Assembly: GCA_003225655.1 (NCBI GenBank)
Contig: QIAW01000085.1
Span: forward strand, 1-6,884
Reading direction: 5' to 3'
DNA: 6,884 bases
Origin: Acidobacteriota bacterium
GTDB taxonomy: Bacteria > Acidobacteriota > Terriglobia > Terriglobales > Acidobacteriaceae
Positions 1 through 5,510 of the stretch are shown here, piece after piece. The notes under the pieces are model-generated. The model saw nothing but the letters and a program-made list of their open reading frames with translations. It was not told where the DNA came from and did no database searches. Position numbers and translations under genes: made by a program. The number at the start of each line of letters is the position of its first letter. The stretch's first letter is position 1.

Positions 1-136
1 AGCGGACCATTTTTAGAGCCTCCAGGCCGTTGCGAGCCTGGCCGACGACTTCAATGTCGCCTTCGCTCTCAAGCAGCGCCGCCAGAGCACCCAACACCAT
101 GGATTGGTCTTCAGCGATGATGACGCGAATCTTCAT
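1..136 (-). CDS. DesR-like response regulator, receiver domain (partial, C-terminus outside window)
   Basis: Only the first 45 codons lie in the window; the gene runs off the left edge. The visible part is the start of a CheY-like receiver domain: a hydrophobic first strand, then the acidic pair E9-D10 that helps bind Mg2+, followed by Q-S-M-V-L-G-A-L and later a VVGQARNG stretch. This closely resembles DesR/YvfU-type regulators of the NarL/LuxR family, which carry a C-terminal HTH that cannot be seen here. The phosphoacceptor Asp (near residue 54) is also beyond the edge. The ATG overlaps the TGA of the upstream kinase gene by 4 bp (ATGA), and GGAG lies 4 nt before the start inside the kinase gene, so the two are translationally coupled. 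It is inferred to be the cognate regulator of that kinase and probably to control the adjacent ABC exporter genes. Confidence 0.9.
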   Translation of the reverse strand, partial: MKIRVIIAEDQSMVLGALAALLESEGDIEVVGQARNGLEALKMVR

Positions 137-1233
137 TGCGCTCCGTTGGACTTGAAGGCGGTGCGGGGAAGAGTGATGGTGAGTGTGGTGCCGTGGAAGG
201 TCTTACGCTCGAGGCTGCCGCCCAGCATCTCCACCCGCTGGCGCATGCCCTTGATCCCCTGGCCTTCCGCTCCATTGCCGCCGCAACCATTGTCGGCAAT
301 CTCAAGCGTGAAAACACCGTCAGCCTGCGTCAGGCGCAGGTCGCATTCAGTGGCCTGGGAGTGGCGCAGGATGTTGGTCACGGCCTCGCGAATCACCAAG
401 GCTAGAACTCCCTCCTGGGCGGGAACGAGCTCCGATGCACCCAGCGCTGCCGAAGCCTGCACCTTGATGCCGGCGGTTTCCAGCGTGGCGCGGGCCTGGG
501 CGATTTCCGCGTTCAGGCCCGCGGCGCGGTAGCCCTTGAGAGCGCTTCGCACCTCGGCAAGGGCCTCGCGTGAGATGCGCTCGACTTCGCGGATCTCCTG
601 GATGGCGCGAGCTGGGTCCTTGTCGGCGAGCCGCGACGCCAATTCCGATTTGAGAATGATGACCGACAACGTGTGTCCTAGAACATCGTGCAAGTCGCGG
701 GCTATGCGTTCGCGCTCGGCGGTCTTGGCCAGGTGCTCAATTTCTTCCTGCGCCACCAGCAGGCGGCAGTGCGCCGCGATGCGTTTCGCATGCTGGATAT
801 TCATGGCCCCAATCGCAGCGATGAGGATCGAAGTTGAAACCCAAAGTCCCAGCGGCAGATGAAAGTACCAGATCACCGTGCTGGCGGCAGCTTCGAGCAC
901 CACCAAGATTGCAATCGCCAGTTCGGTCTCGCCGCAGAATCCTGCGAATGCGGCCGCGTATATAAAAAATCCTGAGGCGCCCCAGTTCCACGGCGTATAT
1001 AAAATCCCCAGCAAGGTGATGCCGGCGATGATCCAAAGCTTACGTTTGCCTTCAATCCAGTAACCGAAGAAATAAAGCGTCAAAAAGACGACCATTCCCA
1101 CGATAGTCATCAGCAATCTGGTGAGCGAAAAACGATGGAAAGCGGGGTCAGCGATAAAATACGATAGAAAGATCAGCCAGATGTAAGGCATCCAGCCGGC
1201 CGTAGCTCGAATATGTTGGGGCAGCAGCCGCAT
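133..1233 (-). CDS. DesK-like sensor histidine kinase (HisKA_3 family)
   Basis: A 366-residue membrane sensor kinase that phosphorylates a partner response regulator. Residues 14-144 hold five or six hydrophobic segments (about 14-28, 38-58, 65-79, 85-100, 103-125, 127-144) with almost no loops, as in DesK, where the membrane bundle itself is the sensor. A short linker helix (150-175) leads to the HisKA_3 dimerisation domain, motif ERIARDLHDVLGHTLS, with phosphoacceptor H182 and a D183-xxx-H187 phosphatase-type motif. The HATPase_c domain has its N-box at REAVTNILRHS (N287), G1 at DNGCGG (314-319) and G2 at GQGIKGM (324-330). The ATG at 1233 has only a weak ribosome site (AAGCGGTAA). The stop overlaps the regulator start. 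The signal is unknown: membrane fluidity, as for DesK, or an envelope-active drug, as for LiaS/VraS relatives, are both possible. Confidence 0.93.
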   Translation of the reverse strand: MRLLPQHIRATAGWMPYIWLIFLSYFIADPAFHRFSLTRLLMTIVGMVVFLTLYFFGYWIEGKRKLWIIAGITLLGILYTPWNWGASGFFIYAAAFAGFCGETELAIAILVVLEAAASTVIWYFHLPLGLWVSTSILIAAIGAMNIQHAKRIAAHCRLLVAQEEIEHLAKTAERERIARDLHDVLGHTLSVIILKSELASRLADKDPARAIQEIREVERISREALAEVRSALKGYRAAGLNAEIAQARATLETAGIKVQASAALGASELVPAQEGVLALVIREAVTNILRHSQATECDLRLTQADGVFTLEIADNGCGGNGAEGQGIKGMRQRVEMLGGSLERKTFHGTTLTITLPRTAFKSNGAQ

Positions 1234-1368
1234 CGTTACCGCTTAGCGTATCAAAATAATTGAGTCATTGAATCATCGGATCATTGAGTCATTTTGTAAT
1301 TTGAGCAACTGTGATTCTGTCACATCAATTATCCAATCCCTAAATTATCTGATTCTTCAATGACGCAA
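1234..1368. repeat. AT-rich spacer with an 8-bp direct repeat array
   Basis: This spacer lies between the permease stop and the kinase start. On the plus strand, 1261-1292 is four exact-length 8-bp units in tandem: TGAGTCAT, TGAATCAT, CGGATCAT, TGAGTCAT. A degenerate fifth unit (AAAATAAT, 1253-1260) abuts it. A related word in the opposite orientation, CAATGACGCAATCATCC, lies at 1358-1374 by the permease stop. The spacer is clearly richer in A+T than the flanking genes. It must contain either the kinase promoter or read-through from the transporter genes; I could not pick convincing -35/-10 boxes. The array lies 28-59 bp upstream of the kinase ATG, so it could be a set of regulator sites or simply a spacer repeat family. 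Confidence 0.7.
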
Positions 1369-2217
1369 TCATCCATACGTTTTTCCCTCATCCCGGCGAT
1401 AGCCTATCGCCGCCAGGATAAGAAAGAAAAGTGTAAACCCGTTCAGCGCTGCGATATGAACCCAATCACTCGTGCTGAAACCGCCGCGAATTCTGTCCAA
1501 CGCCATTTGAGAGAGATGGTAGGGCGGCAGAAAGGGCGCGATGTGCTGCACCGCCTTGGGCAGGAACTGGATCGGCACCCACAGGCCTGAAGCAAACGAC
1601 ATGGGCAGATAGATCAGGTTGCACATTGGCGCCGCAGAGTTGGGGCCGGCGAAATATCCGACAGCCAGTCCCATGGCGGCGAAGGGAAGCACACCGAGCA
1701 GCAGGGTTCCAGACAGGCCCACCCAAGCCGTGAATGGCATGCGCGCGTGGCCGGCAACTATACCCAAGGTAAACAACAACAGCAGCATGATGAGGCTAAA
1801 GAGCATGCTCATCGCAATCTTGGCGGCAAAATAAGCAAATCGGGGCATGGGGCTGGCGCGCTTGACTTGCATCCATCCCTGGCCGCGCTCGACGGCGACG
1901 CCTACGCCGAACGCAAAGAGGGAAATTGCAATCACACCAAAGATGCCGTAGCTGGCGAGAAGATAGGCGCCTACTGTGGTTCCTGCCAGGGCCGCCTGGC
2001 TGTGGCTCAATCCGAAGAGTGAATAAAACATCAGTGGGAAAAGAATTGTTGGTATGACATAGCCAGGCAGGCGCAACCGCATCAGGAATTCGGCTTTGGC
2101 CTCGTTGAAATAAATGCGCAAAGTTTGCTTCATGGTGCGCACGACTTTGCCCTGCTCCCAAGTTGTGGCGTCTCGCGTCGCAGAGGGTATGTTCGCAGTG
2201 TTTGCCGGGCTGTTCAT
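1369..2217 (-). CDS. ABC-2 type transporter permease
   Basis: A 282-residue membrane subunit of an ABC exporter, partner of the ATPase encoded directly upstream. After a roughly 50-residue cytoplasmic N-terminus (containing a probable amphipathic elbow, EAKAEFLMRLRLPGYV) there are six membrane segments near 53-70, 82-107, 133-155, 166-188, 196-217 and 254-272. This is the usual ABC-2 topology (YvfS, DrrB, NodJ type). The YLPMSFASGLWVPIQFLP stretch (203-220), before the fifth external loop, is typical of the family. The ATG at 2217 overlaps the ATPase TGA by 4 bp and has AGGAGG 7 nt upstream, which fixes this start; an internal Met at residue 29 fits family alignments but lacks such support. 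The substrate cannot be read from the sequence; linkage to a DesK/LiaS-like kinase suggests a lipid, peptide or drug. Confidence 0.92.
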   Translation of the reverse strand: MNSPANTANIPSATRDATTWEQGKVVRTMKQTLRIYFNEAKAEFLMRLRLPGYVIPTILFPLMFYSLFGLSHSQAALAGTTVGAYLLASYGIFGVIAISLFAFGVGVAVERGQGWMQVKRASPMPRFAYFAAKIAMSMLFSLIMLLLLFTLGIVAGHARMPFTAWVGLSGTLLLGVLPFAAMGLAVGYFAGPNSAAPMCNLIYLPMSFASGLWVPIQFLPKAVQHIAPFLPPYHLSQMALDRIRGGFSTSDWVHIAALNGFTLFFLILAAIGYRRDEGKTYG

Positions 2218-3185
2218 AGGGCGACCTCCTCCATTTTTGTTTCATTCTGATTGCCCGCGCCCTCGCGACGGGTTATTTCCAGAAAGGCCTCTTCCAATCC
2301 GGTGCTAACGACTTCAATGTCGGCCAGAGTGGCATCGAGGGCCAGCAACTCACGGAGCACAATCTCAGCCCGCGAAGTAAGGATCTCCACTTGGCCTTTC
2401 TGAGCGCGCACGCTACTCACACCAGCTATTGCACGCAACTGGTCGAGAGAGAGCAGCGTAGAACAGCGAATGGTCTTGCCGGCTACCGAAGCCTTGATCT
2501 TTGCTGGTGTTCCTTCGGCGACAATCGTGCCGCAGTTAAGAACCAGAATCTGGTCGGCCAGGGCATCTGCTTCTTCCAGGTAATGTGTGGTGAGCAGCAC
2601 GCTGCGCCCGCACTCGACGAACGCGCGTATCTCGCGCCAGAAGGTGCGGCGGCTGTCTACATCGAGCCCGACGGTGGGCTCATCGAGAAACAAAAGATCG
2701 GGATCGCCGCAGATAGCGAGGGCAAAGAGAACGCGCTGCTTTTGTCCTCCGGAGAGCTCGCCGAAGGGGCGATTTTCGAGTCCATCAATACCGGCCTTTT
2801 CTACGATGGTGGGCAGCGGCAGCGGATTGGGATAGTAGCAGGAAAATAGCTCAATGTGCTCCCGGACCTTCAGCGTCTCAGGGACTTTACCTACTTGCAG
2901 CATGGCGCCAACGCGCATCTTCGCGCCTGGAGAGCGCGGGTTCTCTCCGAAGATCCGGATCGTCCCCTGGTTGGGCGCCGCGAGTCCCAACAAGAGCTTG
3001 ACGGCGGTGGTCTTGCCGGCGCCATTGGCGCCGAGCAGAGAAACCATCTCGCCGCGGTGTATCCGGAAGCTCACGTTATTAAGAGCAAGCACCGGTCCGT
3101 AACGCTTGCTCACGCCACAGAATTCCGCTGCTACTTTGGCGGGCGTTTGCTGTGGATAACCTGCAACATAGCTTTGGGTTGTCAT
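2214..3185 (-). CDS. ABC transporter ATP-binding protein (exporter ATPase)
   Basis: A 323-residue cytoplasmic ATPase that powers the ABC-2 permease encoded just after it. All nucleotide-binding motifs are intact: Walker A GANGAGKT (52-59), Q-loop Q97, signature LSGGQ (144-148), Walker B LLFLDE (164-169) followed by the D-loop, and switch H201 in TTHYLEEAD. The C-terminal part (about 230-305), with GLEEAFLEITR near the end, is the DUF4162-like tail common to CcmA/DrrA/YvfR-type exporter ATPases. About 20 residues precede the ABC core, slightly longer than usual. The ATG at 3185 is preceded by GAGGA at suitable spacing. It is the first gene of the block, so its promoter should lie in 3186-3345. 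The reading frame shows no defect. Confidence 0.95.
   Translation of the reverse strand: MTTQSYVAGYPQQTPAKVAAEFCGVSKRYGPVLALNNVSFRIHRGEMVSLLGANGAGKTTAVKLLLGLAAPNQGTIRIFGENPRSPGAKMRVGAMLQVGKVPETLKVREHIELFSCYYPNPLPLPTIVEKAGIDGLENRPFGELSGGQKQRVLFALAICGDPDLLFLDEPTVGLDVDSRRTFWREIRAFVECGRSVLLTTHYLEEADALADQILVLNCGTIVAEGTPAKIKASVAGKTIRCSTLLSLDQLRAIAGVSSVRAQKGQVEILTSRAEIVLRELLALDATLADIEVVSTGLEEAFLEITRREGAGNQNETKMEEVAL
2225..2230 (-). promoter_or_regulatory. Strong ribosome binding site of the permease gene
   Basis: On the minus strand, AGGAGG (within GGAGGAGG) ends 7 nt before the permease ATG at 2217. It lies inside the last codons of the ATPase gene (the M-E-E-V-A-L tail). It supports the ATG at 2217 over the internal Met codon at 2133. 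Confidence 0.8.
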
Positions 3186-3209
3186 CTAGTCCTCTTTTAT
3201 TCTTTTGCA

Positions 3210-3235
3210 GGCAAATCGGCGACGCCGAGTTTGCC
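3210..3235 (-). promoter_or_regulatory. Inverted repeat in the leader of the ABC transporter genes
   Basis: GGCAAATCGGC (3210-3220) pairs with GCCGA plus TTTGCC (3224-3228, 3230-3235): 11 base pairs with one bulged base (3229) and a 3-base loop. It lies 25 bp before the ATPase ATG. It could be an operator for the local regulator, or a leader hairpin if transcription starts farther upstream. No T-run follows on the minus strand, so it is not a classical terminator. Confidence 0.45.
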
Positions 3236-3321
3236 CGCATTCGTTCAAAAATATCCTTTGTTCTGTGCGCTTCGCTGCGCGCAAGCCTGCGGCAAGGAAG
3301 TGTGATTTTTCGGCGACTTAC

Positions 3322-3341
3322 GGCACGAGCGAACTCGTGCC
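3322..3341 (-). terminator. Perfect hairpin directly behind the GyrI-like pseudogene
   Basis: GGCACGAG-CGAA-CTCGTGCC on the plus strand is a perfect 8-bp stem with a 4-base loop (TTCG when read on the minus strand). It begins 4 nt after the TAA of the GyrI-like gene and separates it from the ABC block. Position and stem strength suggest a transcription end for the SDR/GyrI-like operon. The downstream T-run is missing, so it may be an mRNA-stabilising hairpin or a factor-assisted terminator. Confidence 0.5.
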
Positions 3342-3345
3342 CTGG

Positions 3346-3799
3346 TTAGCGCGGCTTCAGCAGATGATAGATATCGGTACGCACCTTGGCCGGGTCGTCG
3401 TCCCAGTGACCATATACCTCCCAGCCGACCCCCGCCAGTGTGCGCCCGTTCTTCCGAATCCACTCGATAACTCTGTCGTGTGCCTCTCCTAACTGAGCGT
3501 AGGGTCCCCAATGCACGGTGGTCGCTGCTTCGCCCGCCGGAATCTCGCGGCACTCCACCTCCCCGATGTCGGCGAACTTCGCCGGGACTTGACACCGCAT
3601 TCGACATCCACACCGTGATCGCTCGCATTACGATACACGGCAACGTTGTGTCCAGCTTTCGTCACCTGGCCAGCCCGAACGGCGGCATACACGATGTCGA
3701 AATAGCCACGTATCTGGCGCGGCAGTTCCTTGAACGTGGTTCTGCGCCGTACTGCGGCGATAAAGCTGACTCGAGCTTCACGACGGACACTTCATGCAT
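3346..3799 (-). pseudogene. GyrI-like effector-binding domain protein, broken by two apparent 1-base deletions
   Basis: Three reading frames together encode one GyrI-like (AraC effector-binding type) domain. Frame 1 starts at ATG 3799 with GAGGA in front and gives M-H-E-V-S-V-V-K-L-E-S. Near 3765-3775 homology moves to a second frame (FIAAVRRRTTFKELPRQ, then VYAAVRAGQV and GHNVAVYRN, ending DVECGV). Near 3590-3596 it moves to a third frame (QVPAKFADIGEV, PAGEAATTVHWGPY, GWEVYGHWDDDP, TDIYHLL). One missing base at each point restores a continuous 151-residue protein, the usual size for a stand-alone domain of this family. Such domains bind small hydrophobic or cationic molecules; this one has no DNA-binding part. 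There are no other stops, so recent decay or sequence error are both possible. It starts 48 bp after the SDR gene and is probably co-transcribed with it. Confidence 0.8.
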
Positions 3800-3847
3800 G
3801 ATCAGTCCTCGTTCCTCGGACAGGACATCGCAACTGTGCGAACCGCC

Positions 3848-4600
3848 TTAGTACGACAGGCCGAGGTTTTTGCGCAGTTCAGCGTTCTCACCCAGTTGCC
3901 GCAGCATGAAGTCGGCCACATCTGAGCGCGAAATCTTGTGGCGAATGGGCGCCTCCGGAGTGCCGAACCAACTGCGGTACTTTCCCGTTTGTGGGCCATT
4001 GGTGAGCGCTCCGGGCCGAATGATCACCCAGTCGAGCGTGCTGCGCCTGATGACAGTCTCCTGCGTTTCTTTATCGGCAAAAATGTTGCGAAGAAATAGC
4101 GGAATGAGCGTGTAGTTGTATAGAAACCCCAACTGGCCTTTGCTGTCGCCGACTCCGAGCGAAGACTCGCAGATGAAACGGCGAACCCCAGATTTCTCCA
4201 TCGCCTGAATGATGTTCTTAGTGCCTTCTGACAGGACGGTCGTCCTTTTTGTCGCCGCCAGAAGGACCAACAACGGAAGGCCAAGCCGAACCAGCCACGC
4301 CGACGGCCCCGACAAAGCTGCGAACCGTGCCAAGAACTGGCATGCAATGGCCACAACAAAGACGGCTCCCACCCACGGCTTTACTCCCAGAGCGGAAACC
4401 ACGGCGTCCTGGTTCTTGACCGCGGCTTCGACTGACTTGTAATCGAGGATGTCGCCGCGAACAACCCGCAAGTTCTCGTGGGTCGTGTTGACTTTTTCAG
4501 GATCGCGCGCAAAAGCCGTGACCGCGTGGCCCTGCGCAAGCGCTTGCCGGACCAGTGCGCGGCCGGTCCCGCCGGTAGATCCAAAAACTAGCACATTCAT
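3848..4600 (-). CDS. NAD(P)-binding atypical SDR-family protein (NmrA/BVR-B-like) with a hydrophobic insertion
   Basis: A 250-residue Rossmann-fold protein, probably an NAD(P)H-dependent reductase or redox-sensing protein. The N-terminus M-N-V-L-V-F followed by GSTGGTG (7-13) is the dinucleotide motif. ARDPEK (31-36) would contact the NADP phosphate, RGDILD (48-53) follows strand 3, and VVSALG (67-72) strand 4. SEGTKNIIQAM, GVRRFICESSLGVGDS and LDWVIIRPGALTNGP are typical of NAD(P)H-binding atypical SDRs (PF13460 type), which lack the classical YxxxK pair. Between ALG and SEGTKNI there are about 45 largely hydrophobic residues (about 76-118) not usual in this group. The ATG at 4600 is chosen because AAAGG ends 8 nt upstream; a GTG at 4609 overlaps that site. 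The substrate is unknown. Confidence 0.85.
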   Translation of the reverse strand: MNVLVFGSTGGTGRALVRQALAQGHAVTAFARDPEKVNTTHENLRVVRGDILDYKSVEAAVKNQDAVVSALGVKPWVGAVFVVAIACQFLARFAALSGPSAWLVRLGLPLLVLLAATKRTTVLSEGTKNIIQAMEKSGVRRFICESSLGVGDSKGQLGFLYNYTLIPLFLRNIFADKETQETVIRRSTLDWVIIRPGALTNGPQTGKYRSWFGTPEAPIRHKISRSDVADFMLRQLGENAELRKNLGLSY

Positions 4601-4608
4601 GACTGGCA

Positions 4609-4613
4609 CCTTT
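4609..4613 (-). promoter_or_regulatory. Ribosome binding site fixing the SDR start
   Basis: AAAGG on the minus strand, 8 nt before the ATG at 4600. It makes the in-frame GTG at 4607-4609, which overlaps this site, an unlikely start. Confidence 0.6.
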
Positions 4614-4623
4614 CTTCAGCTCA

Positions 4624-4637
4624 GGGGTGCAAACCCC
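4624..4637. other. Small perfect hairpin in the SDR leader
   Basis: GGGGT-GCAA-ACCCC: a 5-bp stem with a 4-base loop, 11 bp upstream of the SDR ribosome site. It may fold in the leader mRNA. No function can be assigned. Confidence 0.35.
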
Positions 4638-4687
4638 GAATTCGTATGCCAGTATCTGTGCAAGCAGAAAAGCAAGCTAGTGCCAGA

Positions 4688-4715
4688 TGTCATCAATCGC
4701 GCATGACAAATGTCA
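4688..4715. promoter_or_regulatory. Possible operator with three TGTCA/TGACA half-sites upstream of the SDR gene
   Basis: TGTCAT (4688-4693), ATGACA (4703-4708) and TGTCA (4711-4715). The last two form the palindrome TGACA-AA-TGTCA. It lies about 90-115 bp before the SDR start, in the region where the promoter of the SDR/GyrI-like pair should be. TGACA/TGTCA arms are common in operators of several regulator families, so the regulator cannot be named. Confidence 0.4.
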
Positions 4716-4752
4716 GCAAGGTGCGCAGTGATTCCTAAATGCTAACCGAAAA

Positions 4753-4769
4753 ATGTGGGATTCCCACAT
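4753..4769 (-). terminator. Intrinsic terminator of rsmD
   Basis: On the minus strand, ATGTGGG-AAT-CCCACAT is a perfect 7-bp stem with a 3-base loop, followed directly by TTTT. It lies about 30 bp beyond the rsmD stop codon and in front of the SDR leader, so it fits an intrinsic terminator for rsmD. Confidence 0.65.
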
Positions 4770-4773
4770 GACA

Positions 4774-4790
4774 GCCGGCGGGACGCCGGC
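4774..4790. repeat. REP-like GC-rich palindrome
   Basis: GCCGGCG-GGA-CGCCGGC is a perfect 7-bp inverted repeat with a 3-base loop, between the rsmD stop (10 bp away) and the terminator hairpin. Its GC-rich form and place behind a gene are like repetitive extragenic palindromes. Only one copy is present here, so family status is inferred. Confidence 0.5.
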
Positions 4791-4800
4791 GCTACGTTCG

Positions 4801-5373
4801 TCAGCGTTTATTGCTGGAGGAATTGCTGATTCGATAAAAACTCAGAACCGCATCCCCTTGTACCAATTTCCTGAAGCGTTTGAGCCGGCCATAATGCTCT
4901 CGAGGATCAAAGTGTTTGCTGTGTTCGGCAATCACCATGGAGTTTTCGCGCAACAGGCTTGCATTGGCCAGAGTGGTAAGCACCTTTTCATATTGTTCTT
5001 CCATTTTGTAGGGAGGGTCAAGAAAGCAGATGTCCACAGGTTGGCTTACTTTGGCGATGGCGGAGGCAGAGTCCTGCTGCAAAATCTGAAAGCCGCTCGC
5101 GAGGTTGAGCGCCAGCAGGTTCTGCTGGATCAGCTCGACCGATTTGCGCGTGGCCTCGGCAAAGTACACCATGCGCGCGCCGCGGCTCAGGGCTTCGATT
5201 CCCACGGCGCCAGTGCCGGCAAACAGGTCAAACCAGATCGTGTCTTCAATGGTGCGGGTGGCGGCAATCACGTTGAACAAAGTTTCGCGCAGACGGTCGG
5301 AGGTGGGGCGCAGTTCCGCGCCGGGCAACGAGCGCACCTGCCGGCTGCGGAATTTGCCTGCGATGATTCGCAT
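4801..5373 (-). CDS. rsmD: 16S rRNA (guanine(966)-N(2))-methyltransferase RsmD
   Basis: A 190-residue SAM-dependent methyltransferase that makes m2G at position 966 (E. coli numbering) of 16S rRNA in the small subunit. The N-terminus MRIIAGKFRSR and the LRPTSDRLRETLFNV block (21-35) are hallmark RsmD sequences. DLFAGTGAVGIEALSRGA (49-66) is SAM motif I, and DPPY (119-122) is the catalytic N6/N2 methyltransferase motif. Length matches the family. The ATG at 5373 begins exactly at the conserved MRIIAG; an in-frame GTG at 5391 would add six residues encoded by the repeat-rich spacer and is disfavoured. No good ribosome site is visible before the ATG. The gene is divergent from the Lgt-like gene. 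The serine- and lysine-rich tail (ISNSSSNKR) is not conserved in the family. Confidence 0.95.
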   Translation of the reverse strand: MRIIAGKFRSRQVRSLPGAELRPTSDRLRETLFNVIAATRTIEDTIWFDLFAGTGAVGIEALSRGARMVYFAEATRKSVELIQQNLLALNLASGFQILQQDSASAIAKVSQPVDICFLDPPYKMEEQYEKVLTTLANASLLRENSMVIAEHSKHFDPREHYGRLKRFRKLVQGDAVLSFYRISNSSSNKR

Positions 5374-5387
5374 AAAAACAGCATTCA

Positions 5388-5471
5388 GCACTTAGCCGTT
5401 AGCATTTAGCCCGACGGGTTTTGTATCGGGTTACTCAACTGGCCAAATGCTAAGTGCTAATTGCTAAGTGC
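5388..5471. repeat. Imperfect inverted repeat of GCTAA-type words between rsmD and the Lgt-like gene
   Basis: The 23-bp arm 5388-5410, read on the minus strand, matches the 23-bp arm 5449-5471 on the plus strand at 20 of 23 positions. Both are built of GCTAA(G/A)TGCTAA words, and the right arm holds two GCTAAGTGC copies (5449-5457, 5463-5471). Between the arms, CCCGA (5410-5414) and TCGGG (5426-5430) also pair. The region is the shared 5' spacer of two divergent genes. A further copy of CTAAATGCTAAC lies beyond the other end of rsmD (4735-4746). Confidence 0.7.
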
Positions 5472-5476
5472 TACGT

Positions 5477-5482
5477 TATAAT
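5477..5482 (+). promoter_or_regulatory. Likely -10 box of the Lgt-like gene
   Basis: An exact TATAAT lies 28 bp before the GTG at 5511, which predicts transcription starting near 5489-5490 and a leader of about 20 nt. No good -35 box is visible at 17 bp; GTGCTA at 5454-5459 is poor, and TTGCTA at 5461 is too close. The box is directly next to the GCTAAGTGC repeat. Confidence 0.5.
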
Positions 5483-5510
5483 CCCACAACTTCACACAAA
5501 GTACAGACGC

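Noticed and set aside
104..532. Plus-strand frame of 142 codons opposite the histidine kinase
   Set aside because: It lies antisense to a well-supported kinase gene, has Arg/Ser/Ala-biased low-information composition and no recognisable motif.
3263..3296. GC-rich self-complementary stretch (GTGCGCTTCGCTGCGCGC) as a terminator or RNA gene
   Set aside because: The pairing is short and ambiguous with no T-run or recognisable RNA fold; not enough to call a feature.
3346..3600. An independent 84-residue gene starting at ATG 3600
   Set aside because: The ATG falls in the middle of a GyrI-like domain whose N-terminal half is encoded just upstream in other frames; no ribosome site precedes it. It is the tail of the frameshifted gene.
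4672..4685. Sigma-54 type promoter (TGGCAC and TTGC on the minus strand) before the SDR gene
   Set aside because: The spacer between the two elements is 4 instead of 5 bases, and sigma-54 promoters tolerate almost no change in this distance.
5374..5391. Six-residue extension of RsmD from a GTG at 5391
   Set aside because: The conserved family N-terminus begins exactly at the ATG at 5373, and the extension overlaps the spacer repeat.
5454..5510. N-terminal extension of the Lgt-like protein from an upstream GTG
   Set aside because: The extension would be encoded by the intergenic repeat and lie before the TATAAT box, so it would not be transcribed from that promoter; the added residues do not resemble the family.
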